From the NCBI RefSeq assembly GCF_000340215.1, contig NW_006921533.1, positions 5,048,979 to 5,112,978 on the forward strand: a DNA stretch of 64,000 bases, in the 5' to 3' direction. The position numbers and the translations under genes were made by a program. Below the pieces are notes generated by a model. It saw nothing but the letters and a program-made list of their open reading frames with translations. It had not been told where the DNA came from and made no database searches. Origin of the DNA: Pseudocercospora fijiensis CIRAD86 (Eukaryota > Ascomycota > Dothideomycetes > Mycosphaerellales > Mycosphaerellaceae). This document shows positions 11,990-22,426 of the stretch, piece after piece. Within the stretch, counting starts at the first letter, position 1. The number at the start of each line of letters is the position of its first letter.

Positions 11990-14440
11990 ATGCCCTTTCC
12001 TTATCTGATAAAGAAGCGAAGCTCCGAAGGGCAATCGAGCGCTTCCGAGCCGGCGAATACGAGTCTAAAGTCGCCTACTATTAGGACTTCGAAATCCCCT
12101 ATATAACCTTTAACGACCGAGTCCGTAGCCTCTATAATAGCTCCGTACAATATAGAGAGGGCTAGAAGCGACTAAATAGCATATAAAGAGCTACTCTAAA
12201 AGAGCTAATACTAAGAATAATCGGAATAGGGTTTCTACTAAGGTATAAGACTATTCGAGGGTAGGCAGAGTAGATACTTGCTATAGATCCGGATTACAAC
12301 CCTCTTGCAACACCTCCTATAGGCGTCTACTAGCCGGCTCGCTTCGTTAAACAAGACGACGACCTACGCCTTCGGTAGACTACTATAATAGACCACTACC
12401 GCCGCAGCGTTACTAATAATCTAGAGGTACTAATTAAATACTTTAAGAAGCTAGCGGATACGATAAAAGAGTATAATATTGCAGTAGAAGATATAGCCAA
12501 TTTTAACGAAGCCGGATACCTTACTAGTTGTTACGAGCGCAACTTCTAGATCGTTATTTATACGCGTAAAGCTAGGTCTACCTTTATACGACAACCTAGC
12601 GGTCGTAAGTAGATAACAACTATTAAAGCTATTCGAGCCGATAGTTATTATATACCTCCATTCTTCGTATTTAAGGCGAGATAGGTTACTAAAGCGTTGT
12701 TGCGGCAATTCTAGCGCTAATTCTAGTATATAGGTGCTGGCTTCGCTATAACTAACAATAGCTAGTCTAATACTGAGATTGCCGCTCAATAGATATAGCA
12801 TTATAATATCCGTTGCCCTCCGAGCAAAGAAGGCAAATAGCGATTGCTAATAATAGACGGTTACGACAGTTACAAGTTATTTAGTTTCCTATAGTATGCC
12901 TTAGCTAATCGTATACTATGCTTATGCCTTCTAAGCTATTTAACCGCTTACTGCCAACCTTTGGATTATAGCGTATTTAGACCTTGCAAACTAGCCTATT
13001 CGAGCCAGTTAATGCAGCGCTGTACCGATTATAGTCTAGTAATCGTTACTAAGACTGACTTCTTAGAAATTTACTCTAACCTATACGAAGAAGTCTTTAT
13101 ACCTAAGATTATAACGAAGGCCTTTAAAGGGATAGGTATAGTGCCAGTCGACGCAGAGCGAGTAATTAGCAAGCTTCTACGGTCCTTTCGGCCTATAATA
13201 CCTCTACTACTGCGGCGGCAAGAAGGGATAGAATCGTTACTAATTAATATACTACCGGCAGCAAGAATACCAGTTACAGGTCTACTGCTAACGCTACGAA
13301 GGCCACTACTATAAGAACTCCGCTAGCAACCGGTTACGCTAGTAAAGCGCCTCCTATTTAGTAGCAATCCTTCTATACTAATAAGCTATAAACGACTAAA
13401 GACAACGGCTGAGAAGGTAGACTTCTAGAGCTTACAATCTACCTTTAACAACCTCGGGTATACTTACCTACCTTACACCTGCGGCCTATAACTAGCTGTC
13501 TGTAACAAACGAGTTGTTAATAAGTTCAAGAAGACAGTTAAGGCGGCTTAGGTGCTCCTTAACCAATATTATATAATTGTCCGAGAGAATGAAGGGCTCC
13601 GGCATACCCTTAGACAGAAGATACGCAATAAAGAGCTTGAACACGTTATTAGCAAAGCTAAGGTCTATATAATGGACGTTGTAGACTCTATATTAGCGGA
13701 GGCTACTTAGAAGTCCGAATACGAGAAGCTCCGACAATTAGTAAAGGAAGACCTTAGAGCCCTTTAGCTTATACGCAAGCGAAGGTTAACCCTTACCGCT
13801 TAATAGAATAGGACGGCTCGTAAGGAGCGTATTTACCTTGTTACTAAGCTTACTTAGTTGCGGAAGGAGTATAAAGTAGCTTATAAGACCGAGAGCTAGC
13901 ATATGCGAGATATCCGGTATCTTATAATAGGTAAGCGCTTACCTACAAACGCGGCTTCAATATACGTTAGTAAAGCCCTTTAATATATATAGCAACTCGA
14001 GGCTCGAGTTAAGGCCTTTAAACAAGCCGAGAAGGTTACTAAGCACGCTAAAGACCTATAGCAGACTAAGTAGACTAAGCTTAAGACAGCCGAAGAGAAG
14101 ATTGCTATACTTAAGCGGATAGCAAGTAAGGCGGACGTTGCTAATAAGGCCGCTATCGACGCCCTCCTTACGCTTAACTATATAGTAGACCTAACGGACG
14201 AGGTTAAATAGGAGGCGAATAATACTAACGATAAACTAGACGGTGAGGTTCTATTCTTAGTAGAAGATAATAGCGACGTCGAACTCCTCGATCCGCGGCA
14301 AGCTAATCTACGTTTAAATAGGGAGTAGTTATCTATATAGGACATATACGACAGGGGCTTCTTTAGGGATAATAAAGCCGCCTAGAGCTCTCTAAATCTA
14401 ATAGAAAAGCCGTCGACTAATTAGAAGCCGAGAAACACCT
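11990..14440 (+). pseudogene. pogo-type transposase with DDE endonuclease domain, RIP-inactivated
   Basis: Reading through stops gives the family's domains in order. Near 12030-12150 is a psq-type helix-turn-helix (AIERFRAGEYESKVAYY then TFNDRVRSLYNSS). Near 12500 is NFNEAGYLTSC, which aligns with the first catalytic 'NFDETGF' motif but carries Asn for Asp. At 12840-12970 are RLLIIDGYDSY and TAYCQPLDYSVFRP, the second catalytic Asp and the 'HTSHxxQPLD' motif with His changed to Tyr. An open stretch at 12961-13314 continues to GIVPVDAERVISKL, the usual end of the DDE domain. A basic, coiled-coil-rich extension runs on to about 14440. Loss of the first Asp and many TAG codons make it dead. Confidence 0.85.
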
Positions 14441-14951
14441 ATTAATTGTTGAAAGTGTACTTAATCGACGTATCTCGGTCGATTGAGTACACTTAGAATA
14501 GCGGCTTCGGCTAAAGTCCGAATTTAGGGAAGCTAGCTTTCTAGCATATATATCTACTATTGCACTATTACCGTTCTATAATACTTTATCTTTATATTGT
14601 ATATACTTGTTATATATATTAAGACCCTTTATTTGCGCTATTTAGTATGTCTATATATAGTATAGATAGTGTGTTCTTAGTGTCGAGGGCTAGTAGCTAG
14701 CCCAATTCCACCCTTTTATAGAAGCTCGGAGGTTGCCGAGCTTGGCTTAGCGGCACTTAGCTGTTCGACTAGGCTTTATACTACCTATTTCTATATTACT
14801 ACATTCTATTATAATACATTAGCAACGATTGTAGAATTATAGAACCGGATGCTGCGATTATTTTAGTGTAAAAATCAGTACAATCGCATCGCTGTAGGGC
14901 GCATATTAATTCGATGAAGTATCGATACAAAACGACGAGGTGCTTACAAAT

Positions 14952-15000
14952 CCGCGCTAACGAAGAGGGTGGCATCACGAAGTCCTCCTTGCACACGTTA
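14952..15000 (-). repeat. Right terminal inverted repeat of the pogo-like element
   Basis: This is the mirror of 11738-11786, ending GCACACGT then the TA target dinucleotide. Unlike the interior, the arm is not TpA-saturated, so RIP affected the terminal bases less. Confidence 0.92.
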
Positions 15001-15382
15001 TCCGAGGTGCTTGTCAGTCAGCTCGATCGACTCTGCCGTTGAAAGAGAGAGAGAGAGTCAGATGGGACTGAATATCAATTGTTTTTTTTTTCTTTCCAAT
15101 ACTGAAAAATTGTGGTCCTCAACTTGGATGGCTCGTTGATGACGGTGGATCTGCTGATGATTTCACGATGAGGCGACATTCTCGCAAGAAGAGGCTAAAG
15201 GCTGAGCAGTGTGGTACTGGGCAGGTGAAGCCATGGTGTGCTCGCTTGCTGCGTTCAACGCCGTGTGCGCTGAGCAGAAGCCCTGCTATTCTGAGCCAGG
15301 GACATTGAAGTACTAGAGAGCATGGTAGGGATCCAGCCAAGACAGATCATCGACATTCCTCTGCACATTGATACACATTTTG
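15001..15382. other. Intergenic region between the pogo-like element and the zinc-cluster gene
   Basis: This normal-composition DNA is the 3' flank of the regulator gene. A short GA microsatellite (about 15042-15056) and a poly-T run (about 15083-15092) are present. No gene is supported. Confidence 0.5.
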
Positions 15383-17520
15383 TCATACCACTATCCTTTC
15401 AAATGCTTCTCGCAAGACTTCCTTTCTCGTCGTATGCATTTCCAAATTCCCGCCATAACGCTCCATGATTTCCAACATTCTTCCAATATCTTCTTTGCCC
15501 TTGGCATAGATAGCAGCATCATATGGAGACTCTGGTGGAGGTGGGATCGCCAGAGACTTGACGATCAAAAGAGCCTCTTCGAAGGCCCGATGTTGGAATA
15601 CCCACCAAACACCTGCTTCGACCTCAAATAAGCCCCACAGCTTGAAGAAGGCACACAATGCTTCGTGTGCAGCCTCCAATGCGGCTTTGACGTTCGCCTC
15701 AACGCCTTGCTCTTTATTCTCCGCCATCTGCAGTAATGCCAGGCAGTGGAAATAGTTGGATGTCAGGAAAAGGTTCTGCCGCACGGCCCGAGAATTGTTC
15801 TGCGCTTGTTGTTGCAGGACATTGTAGTCCAAAATGGTAAGTTGCGCTGGAAATGATTTGTACAGCCTGCGGAACGCTGCGACCAATGACTCCTTCTGTC
15901 TTGGGCTGTTCGCAATGGGCAAGGATAGGGACAGTGGAGACGCCAAATTCTCCTGAACAAGGTTTCCGAGATGCCACATGCTTCTCATGTAGGCAACGTC
16001 CGACTTGGCGGTGGCTTGGTCGATGATGTGATGTGGTTGAGGAGGTGGCAGTGGTTGTGGCACTTGCGGTGCTATAACGTTGATGCTCATGAGGTTCTCG
16101 ATTCGCGAATGTGCTCCCAAGCAGACATCTAGTCCGTCATTGCTCAGCTCGTTCTCGTCCGCGAGAGACTCGACCGGCACGTCGCTATGGGTTGCTGTAG
16201 GAGGCAGCTTGAGAAGGATGGTCAAAAATGTATCCTGGAAAAAGACTGCTTGCCACAATTTCCGGCGCTGTTGTTTCTCTAATGTTGAGGCTTGGGGCAC
16301 AACGATCTCAGGATCCCGATGTAGTCGTAAGGCATAGGTCTGCCGGAGGTGAATTCCCGCCCAGGCGTATGCGTCTGATGCATGATTGTCGTTCATGAGA
16401 AAATATGCCATGAGCAGCATTGCCTGTATGGCTCGCATGGATGTTTTGTTGAGATATGAATAGACTCGTAAAGCCTGGTTTGCAGCCGAGCAGTAGAATT
16501 CTGCGGTTTGCGATCGTTCCTCGTAAGGCGTGAACTGCATGAATTGCGTACCAAGAGCATAGATGGCATAATGTAGAGCAATCAGCGAGGCATCTGTCTT
16601 GCCTTTCTCTTCCATCGAAAGTGCCCAGAACAGCTCGTAATCTGAATAGAATGTTCGTCGATGCAAGAATGGATAGACGGGGTCCACAACTTCGAAGTAT
16701 TTGGCCACTAGTATATCGGCCTGTGGTTTGCTGGGAAGCACTGTGATGACCTCTGGTAGACCACCTTGACAAGTCCAGTAATTCGAAAATGGATGCTGAG
16801 AACCAACGCCAAAGACGTTGCTGGGCGAGCTTTGGGAATATGGAAGGGTGGAATATAGATATGGTGATTCCGTCTGTGAAGCCGGAGACATGGGAGACAA
16901 TTGCGATCGACCCTCCGTATTTGGCCAGCCATTATCTGTGGCAGTGGGTGATGTGTGTGATCCAGAAGGCGATGTGATATGGCTTGTCTTCCCGATTTTA
17001 CTGGGCGGCTTCATGACATATCTGGCTTTGCTCCCGCCGTCCTTGCGGTCTGCAGATGCGATCAAGTTTGCAACAGCTGTGTACTCACATCGGGACTGTC
17101 TTTTGACGCACGCCAGACACGGGCGACCTAGACGTGAGAGTAAGTAAAATGGTATGCATCTCGCACCTGATCGCACCTGGGCCTACCACGATCGCATTTT
17201 GTTTTGTGTGAGACACACAGCTATTCAACAAGACAGGTATCAGCAAAGTTCGAGCTTCTGCAACACGTCTTCAGGCCTACCAGACACGACAACGTTGGCT
17301 TGTTGCGCTTCTGCTTCGGTTTCACACGAGCGCCATCATCGCGTGCAGTAACATGCGTCGCGGCAGTAGCACGACTGGGAGAGGCGACGGTCAGAGAGGC
17401 ATTTCTCTCTCGCACAGTGCCATGATTCAGATTGGTCGCCAGGCCAGTTGCATGGTCATCGGCAGCAGCCACAGTGGGCAGTGTGGCTTTGGCTTCCTCA
17501 TCATATGGTGCCACCTGCAT
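15383..17520 (-). CDS. Zn(II)2Cys6 fungal-specific transcription factor
   Basis: This is a nuclear DNA-binding regulator of 672 residues. The binuclear zinc cluster only appears after splicing three exons: 17281-17520, 17187-17220 (34 nt) and 15383-17127. The joined segment reads NKPTLSCLLCVSHKTKCDRG then RPCLACVKRQSRCEY. This gives exactly Cys-x2-Cys-x6-Cys-x5-Cys-x2-Cys-x6-Cys, with the basic loop used for DNA contact. About 80 N-terminal residues before the cluster are low complexity. The middle and C-terminal halves form the Fungal_trans ligand-sensing region (for example KYFEVVDPVYPFLHRRTFYS and AGIHLRQTYALRLHRDPEI). Target genes are not evident; the neighbours do not form an obvious cluster. 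Introns are 60 and 59 nt. Confidence 0.9.
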
Positions 17521-18048
17521 CTGCTGTATCCTGAGCCGTGCCAGTGGGGTTCGAATGGGTGCGGTATAGATGGGAATAAGCTAGCATAGTCAGGACGACA
17601 CAGCATGACGGAGCTTGCCATCCTCCTTGACAGTGAGGCTCTGGAGAGGGGGCGATTGCCAGCACCATTTCAATTGCCGAGGTGCACACTTTCTCGAGCA
17701 GCGCGCGACTGCTGCCAGCCTTCACCTCCCGTGTCATAATGCTGCTGATGGTCCAAGTCTGGTGAGAATGGAAGGTCAATAATGAGAGTGCATCAAGAAC
17801 TGAAAGCGAGCTTTGCCGTCGAGCCACTTCCACGGCAGATGCACATATTCTAACTGGTTACTTCTAGCTTCTACGGGAGCGCGATGGGAATACTGGGGAA
17901 TAAGGCCCAGCCAAACCGAGCAACATGCATATGAGCACGTGCCTCCGACACCACCATCGCATCCTCAACAAGTGCTTTCTCGTAGCCACGCTGACTCGTT
18001 TGCGCTGCGATGCTATTCGAGGCGCCTTCTTGTATTGTGTTGCTTTGA
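17521..18048. other. Intergenic region, no supported gene
   Basis: This 0.5-kb stretch is the 5' flank of the zinc-cluster regulator and the 3' flank of the methyltransferase-fold gene. It holds only short overlapping open frames and I see no recognisable feature. Confidence 0.5.
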
Positions 18049-19297
18049 TCAAGCCCCGTTTCCGCCTTGCCCGTTGGCCTCTATCTTCTCGAAAACGAAT
18101 AGAGCCTCATCCTTGGCTGCGAACGAAGGAAGAGGGATTTGTAGCGTTTTGCTCCATGAAGGCATTTCTCGTGCCACCCAGGCATCGATGGTTTCTTTGG
18201 CAAAAGCAGTGTAGCCATTGCCGTTTTGCGAGCCCGCTGCTATGATAGTCGTGCCCTCTGCGACCGAGACGTCAGCTGTGCCTATACTCGAGCGATTGTG
18301 ACAAGACACTGACTGTAGGCCTTGATCATCTTTGAGGTGAAGTCCTCCCCAACCATGGGATAGACGAGCAGAAGGACGCCATCCTTGCCGCCCTGGTTCT
18401 GCTGAAGCCATGAATAGCCGTCGGCTTCTATGGTGTCACCAATCCACATTGTCCTCCATTCACTTAGGCCGTTGTCGACAGCGGTGACTTTCAGCGCTTT
18501 CTTAGCGTTGCTCTCGAAGCGACGGAGCATATACGCCCAGTACCCATTCCCGCTGCCAATGTCCAGAATCGTGCGCCCACGAGCGATCTGCTGAATATAG
18601 GACAATGCCTCGTACGATGGCGTGACGCAGCCGAAGTGGTGATACAGCACCGGCAAAATGGCGTGGCTAATCTTAATGTTGGCAGTACTCGCTTCAGGGC
18701 CTGCCCACTCCAGATTCTGGTTTGACCAAGCCCATACATCAAACGATGGATTCACGTGTGTTTTGGACTTGTTGACCACTAGCTTCAGCGAAGAGTCCGG
18801 CGGCGCATAGAGGGACTGCAGATGCTTGGCTACATCAGCCCGTATCGTCTCTTTCTTCGCGTTCGATGCCAACGCGATCAGCGCTTTGGAAGTGTTCGTC
18901 GTCGGGCGGAATATGTCGGTGTACGCAGCGATGTCCGTAGCATTGGGAGCATTTCTCTGAGCACGCTCTTAGGGCTATGTTTCTATGAGACACCATCTCG
19001 AGGCTCACGGTATCTGATTGTGCTTACAAGTTGACCTTCACTGTCTCTGTACCAGCCATGCAGACCGTTCTGTGCGCCGAATTCCATGTACGTCTGCGCT
19101 TGTAGCAGTGTCACTTCAGCGGTCGCTCGGTAGGCATAAGTGTCTCTAGGACTGAGGCCGAACGCCTTGATGACGAACTTTCTGAAGTCATTATCGTATG
19201 GAGGCGTGATCTCTTCCTTTCGCCATGATTCGAAGAATGTATCCGGATCGAATGTCGTCGATCCCTCTGTCTGCGCTTTCTTCGGTATCTTGGGCAT
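18049..19297 (-). CDS. Methyltransferase-fold protein of unknown substrate
   Basis: Three exons (19028-19297, 18314-18956, 18049-18257; introns 71 and 56 nt) give 373 residues. The C-terminal half has a class I SAM-binding core: TILDIGSGNGYWAYMLRR is motif I (about residues 225-242), followed by KVTAVDN, the acidic end of strand 2. The N-terminal part carries DIFRPTTNTSKALIALAS and KTHVNPSFDVWAWSNQNLEW, which I associate with a conserved but uncharacterised ascomycete protein. The end SFAAKDEALFVFEK completes the domain. No targeting signal is visible. Whether it methylates anything is not shown by the sequence; the motif could also serve only for SAM binding. The gene is divergent from the one at 19795, sharing a 497-bp intergenic region. 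Confidence 0.8.
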
Positions 19298-19794
19298 TCT
19301 GGGAAGGGTTGCAAGGAAATGAGAGTAGCAGCGACTTCGAGAAGTTTAACGGCGAAGAAATGCTGACTAAGCCAGGAGACCGTACATAACGTAGGTAGCT
19401 ACTTCTCGCCACGATGAATGATACATCTGCTTCGCGATGACCCATTTACTGGAGCCGAAATGTATTCCGCGGAACAAGAGGAGATGTCGCCAATTGGACG
19501 TGAGCTCGCAGGAGTCATGTCCCACACAGGCACGAGAAGATTTTGTTTGCTTCAACGCTTGTGATACACATATTGTTGGCTCACCTACGACGCCGTCAGT
19601 CACGCTGCAGGCTGATGGAGCGCACGTTGCGACAAGGTAGTGCAAATATCCTCCACCATGCCTACTGTAGGCGGTACAATTCTTCTGCTTACCGCCTCTT
19701 CGGCAGATCATCTCGACATCTCAGCATCCTGTCCTCTGTTATATTCCTCTCCTGCTGACACTAGATCATTTGGGCAAGTCGTCGTTCAGGCAAG
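19298..19794. promoter_or_regulatory. Shared divergent intergenic region (putative bidirectional promoter)
   Basis: It separates the start of the minus-strand methyltransferase-fold gene (19297) from the start of the plus-strand Gly-rich gene (19795). No convincing TATA box or repeated site was found; the promoter call is inferred from geometry only. Confidence 0.4.
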
Positions 19795-20907
19795 ATGTGG
19801 CCCATCGCTCCAACAGTCTCATCCGCTTACCCACTTTTGAGAGAACGATATCAAACACGAGATGCTCTGGATGTCCAGAGAGCAGTGCTCACAGTGCAGC
19901 CACGAGGACTCCTGAATCTCCTACCACAATTCTACCACGAGCACGAGCGTCTTCAGTGCGACACCGAAGTCCTCATTGACCGCTTCGTCGCCAACTGTCC
20001 AGAGCTCTACCCTCGAACAAGATACAACCCGCTCAGGGAAGAAGAGCTTCGAGATGTCTACTATCTTGTTCTCCACGATCTTTCACGCACCTCGACTGGC
20101 GACGTCGACGTCTACATCGCAGATGGACTACTCAGGCGCTTGGAAATCTACATGCGACACGACGCAAGCGGTGCCAGAGGACTAGGTGCCGCGTTCTCGT
20201 ATCGCAGGAGCCAGCATCTGTTCCGTTCCATAGCAGAAGTCTCTCATGTCAACAGAAGTGCTAGATTGGGACGTATCCTGAGCACATTCTTCATTCAGCA
20301 TGCGACGACTATTGTGGCTACGGAGAGCTCCGCCACCATCGGCCAGTGGTGCTATGCCATTATGCGTGCGGTGATGAGAGAGACAGAGCGAGACGAGTGT
20401 CTGAGGAGAGTCTACCGTATCAGACCGGATCTCCCGCAGCGCTTGATCCAGCACGGATACAAAGGTCGGATCGTTGCAGAACGAATGCAACTTGCAGCCG
20501 AGGGTCTGTCAGTCGTCGGCGGTGGAGGCGATCTGCTCGGTATCGATCGAGGTACAGGATTAGGAGGCTTTGGTGGTCTGGGCGGGCTTGGCGCACTCGG
20601 AGGGCTCGGAGGATTGGGCGGGTTAGGTGCAAGGAGCAGATCCTGCGATCGTCGACTTCTTCTTGGAGGTGTGGATGACCTATCTGGCCTTGGAGGCGCT
20701 GGCTTGGATCTACCTGGGGATGATTTGCTACTTGCCGACGGAGCACGAGGACGTGGGATGTTGCAACTCGAGCTAGGACCTCGCTATGCACAGCGCTTCG
20801 ATCAGCTGGAAGCGCCATTGCTTGGTATGGGTGATGGCCTTGATAAAGTGCTTGGCTGGGGCGACGACATCGATCTCGGCGGAGCGAGCGACATATTCGC
20901 GATCTAG
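19795..20907 (+). CDS. Hypothetical protein with a Gly-Leu-rich repeat tract (370 aa)
   Basis: This is a single uninterrupted reading frame from ATG 19795. Residues 1-230 look globular and mostly helical, with many Arg and Leu residues (for example RDALDVQRAVLTVQPRG and EELRDVYYLVLHDLSR). After a GGGG linker, residues of about 248-285 are a repeat of GGLGGLG units (LGGFGGLGGLGALGGLGGLG), followed by an Asp/Gly/Leu-rich tail with several LGG and GDD segments. There is no signal peptide, membrane helix or catalytic motif that I recognise. The tail could be a disordered self-associating segment, but that is inference. The gene ends 110 bp from the stop of the convergent SDR gene. It may be restricted to a narrow clade. 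Confidence 0.65.
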   Translation: MWPIAPTVSSAYPLLRERYQTRDALDVQRAVLTVQPRGLLNLLPQFYHEHERLQCDTEVLIDRFVANCPELYPRTRYNPLREEELRDVYYLVLHDLSRTSTGDVDVYIADGLLRRLEIYMRHDASGARGLGAAFSYRRSQHLFRSIAEVSHVNRSARLGRILSTFFIQHATTIVATESSATIGQWCYAIMRAVMRETERDECLRRVYRIRPDLPQRLIQHGYKGRIVAERMQLAAEGLSVVGGGGDLLGIDRGTGLGGFGGLGGLGALGGLGGLGGLGARSRSCDRRLLLGGVDDLSGLGGAGLDLPGDDLLLADGARGRGMLQLELGPRYAQRFDQLEAPLLGMGDGLDKVLGWGDDIDLGGASDIFAI

Positions 20908-21017
20908 TAGTCAGTCCTGGGAAACATCTGTCCTGGGACATTGCGACCTGGAAATTTTTGGGTGTATAATCAATATATGGCATAAGACGCTCAATTGTCG
21001 TAGTCCGTGCTGTCTGG

Positions 21018-22040
21018 TCAAGTTAGCCAGCATTCACGCGCAAATCCAGCGAACTTACAGCTGAAACCCTTATACTTGGAGTACAATCTTTCATACTGCT
21101 TAATCTTATCCTCGACGATTTGGTGTGCATCTGAACCAATGACTGTGCGGAGAGGAGGATCCTCCATTTTGGCTGTGAGTGGAGGAGTTGTTAGCAATAA
21201 TTCCGCTTATCTCTCTCTCGAAAGTTCTCTTACCGAGTTCCCACATTGCCCTGGCACCCTTAGCAGGATCACCCTTCTGAGTTCCATTGGCTTTCTCCAT
21301 AGCCTTCTCAGCATCAATATGATCGTATGCAGCCTCCTTTTCTTCCCCAAAGACCATGCTCCGACCTGCCCAATCCGTCCGAAACCCACCTGGCTCGATA
21401 CAGGTCAATTTGATGTTCCACTCCGGCTTCATCTCTTGGCTTATTGACTCTGTGAGGCCTTCCACAGCCCACTTCGAAGCACAATATATCGAGGTCGTCG
21501 GGAAAGCAACCTGACCGCCGATAGACGTGACCTGCTGAATCTTTCCTCCCACGGGCTTGTTGACCTCTCGCATGATCTTGAGAGCTTTTCTGGTCACATA
21601 CATCAGACCGAAGAAGTTGACTTCCATTTGTGTGCGTGCCTGCTTTTCTGAACATGATTCGAATTCACCGCAGAGGCCGTAGCCAGCCTTGGGGATGTCA
21701 GTACAGCCCTTCCTCATCGATTGTAAAAGGACTTACATTGTTTACGACCACATCGACGCGCCCAAACTGCTTGAGAGTTGCATCGAATGCCTTGTCGACA
21801 GCACTAGCTCTACCTGTCAGCATTCTCCCCATTCCAGATGTCAGTATTGCCAGCTGACCTCTGGTCGGTAACGTCAAGATCGATTGCGAGAAAGTTATCT
21901 TTCGTTGTACCATCGAACTTGAGCTTCGAAGAGTTTCTCGCCGTAGCAACGACTTTGTCACCCTCTGCTAAACACTTTTTCACAAGCTCATTTCCAAGTC
22001 CAGTGCTGGTTCCAGTGATCAGAAATACTTGTGGAGCCAT
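21018..22040 (-). CDS. Classical short-chain dehydrogenase/reductase
   Basis: This NAD(P)-dependent oxidoreductase with a Rossmann fold has four exons: 21859-22040, 21737-21809, 21234-21687 and 21018-21172, with introns of 49, 49 and 61 nt, giving 287 residues. The N terminus has the cofactor motif TGTSTGLG (about residues 9-16), then ARNSSKL, which suggests NADP(H) preference. VVVNNAGYG marks the strand-4 motif once exon 2 is joined to exon 3. The catalytic stretch has TSIGGQVAF (Ser) and SIYCASKWAVEG (Tyr-x3-Lys), followed by CIEPGGFRTDW. The end MEDPPLRTVIGSDAH is typical of fungal members that act on small carbonyl compounds. The last exon could be spliced differently: a GTAAGT lies 14 codons before the chosen stop, but using it would run into the opposite gene. 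Confidence 0.88.
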
Positions 22041-22426
22041 TGCTAATAGCCTGTGAGGATGAGAGATTGAGAGGAGGAACTTCAATACAAAGAAAGCTGC
22101 GTCAACACTTGGACACAATTTCAGAAAGTCTTGACGTCAAAATGCTAATGCAATGCGAAGCGAGTGGGTCGGTCTACCGTCTCCGAAATCAGTGCCAGCT
22201 CCTGTAGCCTTTATTAGCCTTCACAAGGACCACTGTAGCTTGATAACATTGGTCTGCGCGAGAGCAAGCTTTGGCTTACTTGCAGACACGCATGCGGGAT
22301 CGTCATGGCGCATGGCTCGCGGACTTGTCCCCGCACAGCTTTGTATTTTGCCCACATCGGATGCAGCAATGGGAGCACTGTGAGAAGAGCGTGCAAGACT
22401 TCATTCTTTAATTCCTCGTATTTTTC
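22041..22426. other. Intergenic region between SDR and GH125 genes
   Basis: This is 386 bp between the start of the SDR gene and the stop of the GH125 gene on the same strand. It holds the SDR promoter and the GH125 3' end. No further feature is seen. Confidence 0.5.

Larger units (their letters stand above)
11738..15000 (+). mobile_element. Complete pogo/Fot-like DNA transposon, RIP-degraded, TA target site
   Basis: A 49-bp terminal inverted repeat bounds the block (11738-11786 and 14952-15000). The two arms differ at four positions: three are C/T or G/A transitions and one is C/A. The ends read TA|ACGTGTGCAAGGAGG and the mirror CCTCCTTGCACACGT|TA, so the element proper is about 11740-14998 (3,259 bp) with a TA duplication, as in Tc1/mariner-pogo elements. 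The interior is TpA-rich with many TAG stops and encodes a pogo-type transposase on the plus strand. It is longer than classical Fot1 (about 1.9 kb) because the transposase has a long C-terminal extension. Confidence 0.9.

Noticed and set aside
17536..17556. tRNA-like B box (GGTTCGAATGG)
   Set aside because: No matching A box or cloverleaf could be drawn around it.
20420..20983. Minus-strand frame of 187 codons opposite the Gly-rich gene, possibly the last exon of the SDR gene
   Set aside because: Reaching it needs splicing past a normal SDR C terminus and yields an Arg/His-rich sequence, the shadow of the repeat-rich opposite gene.
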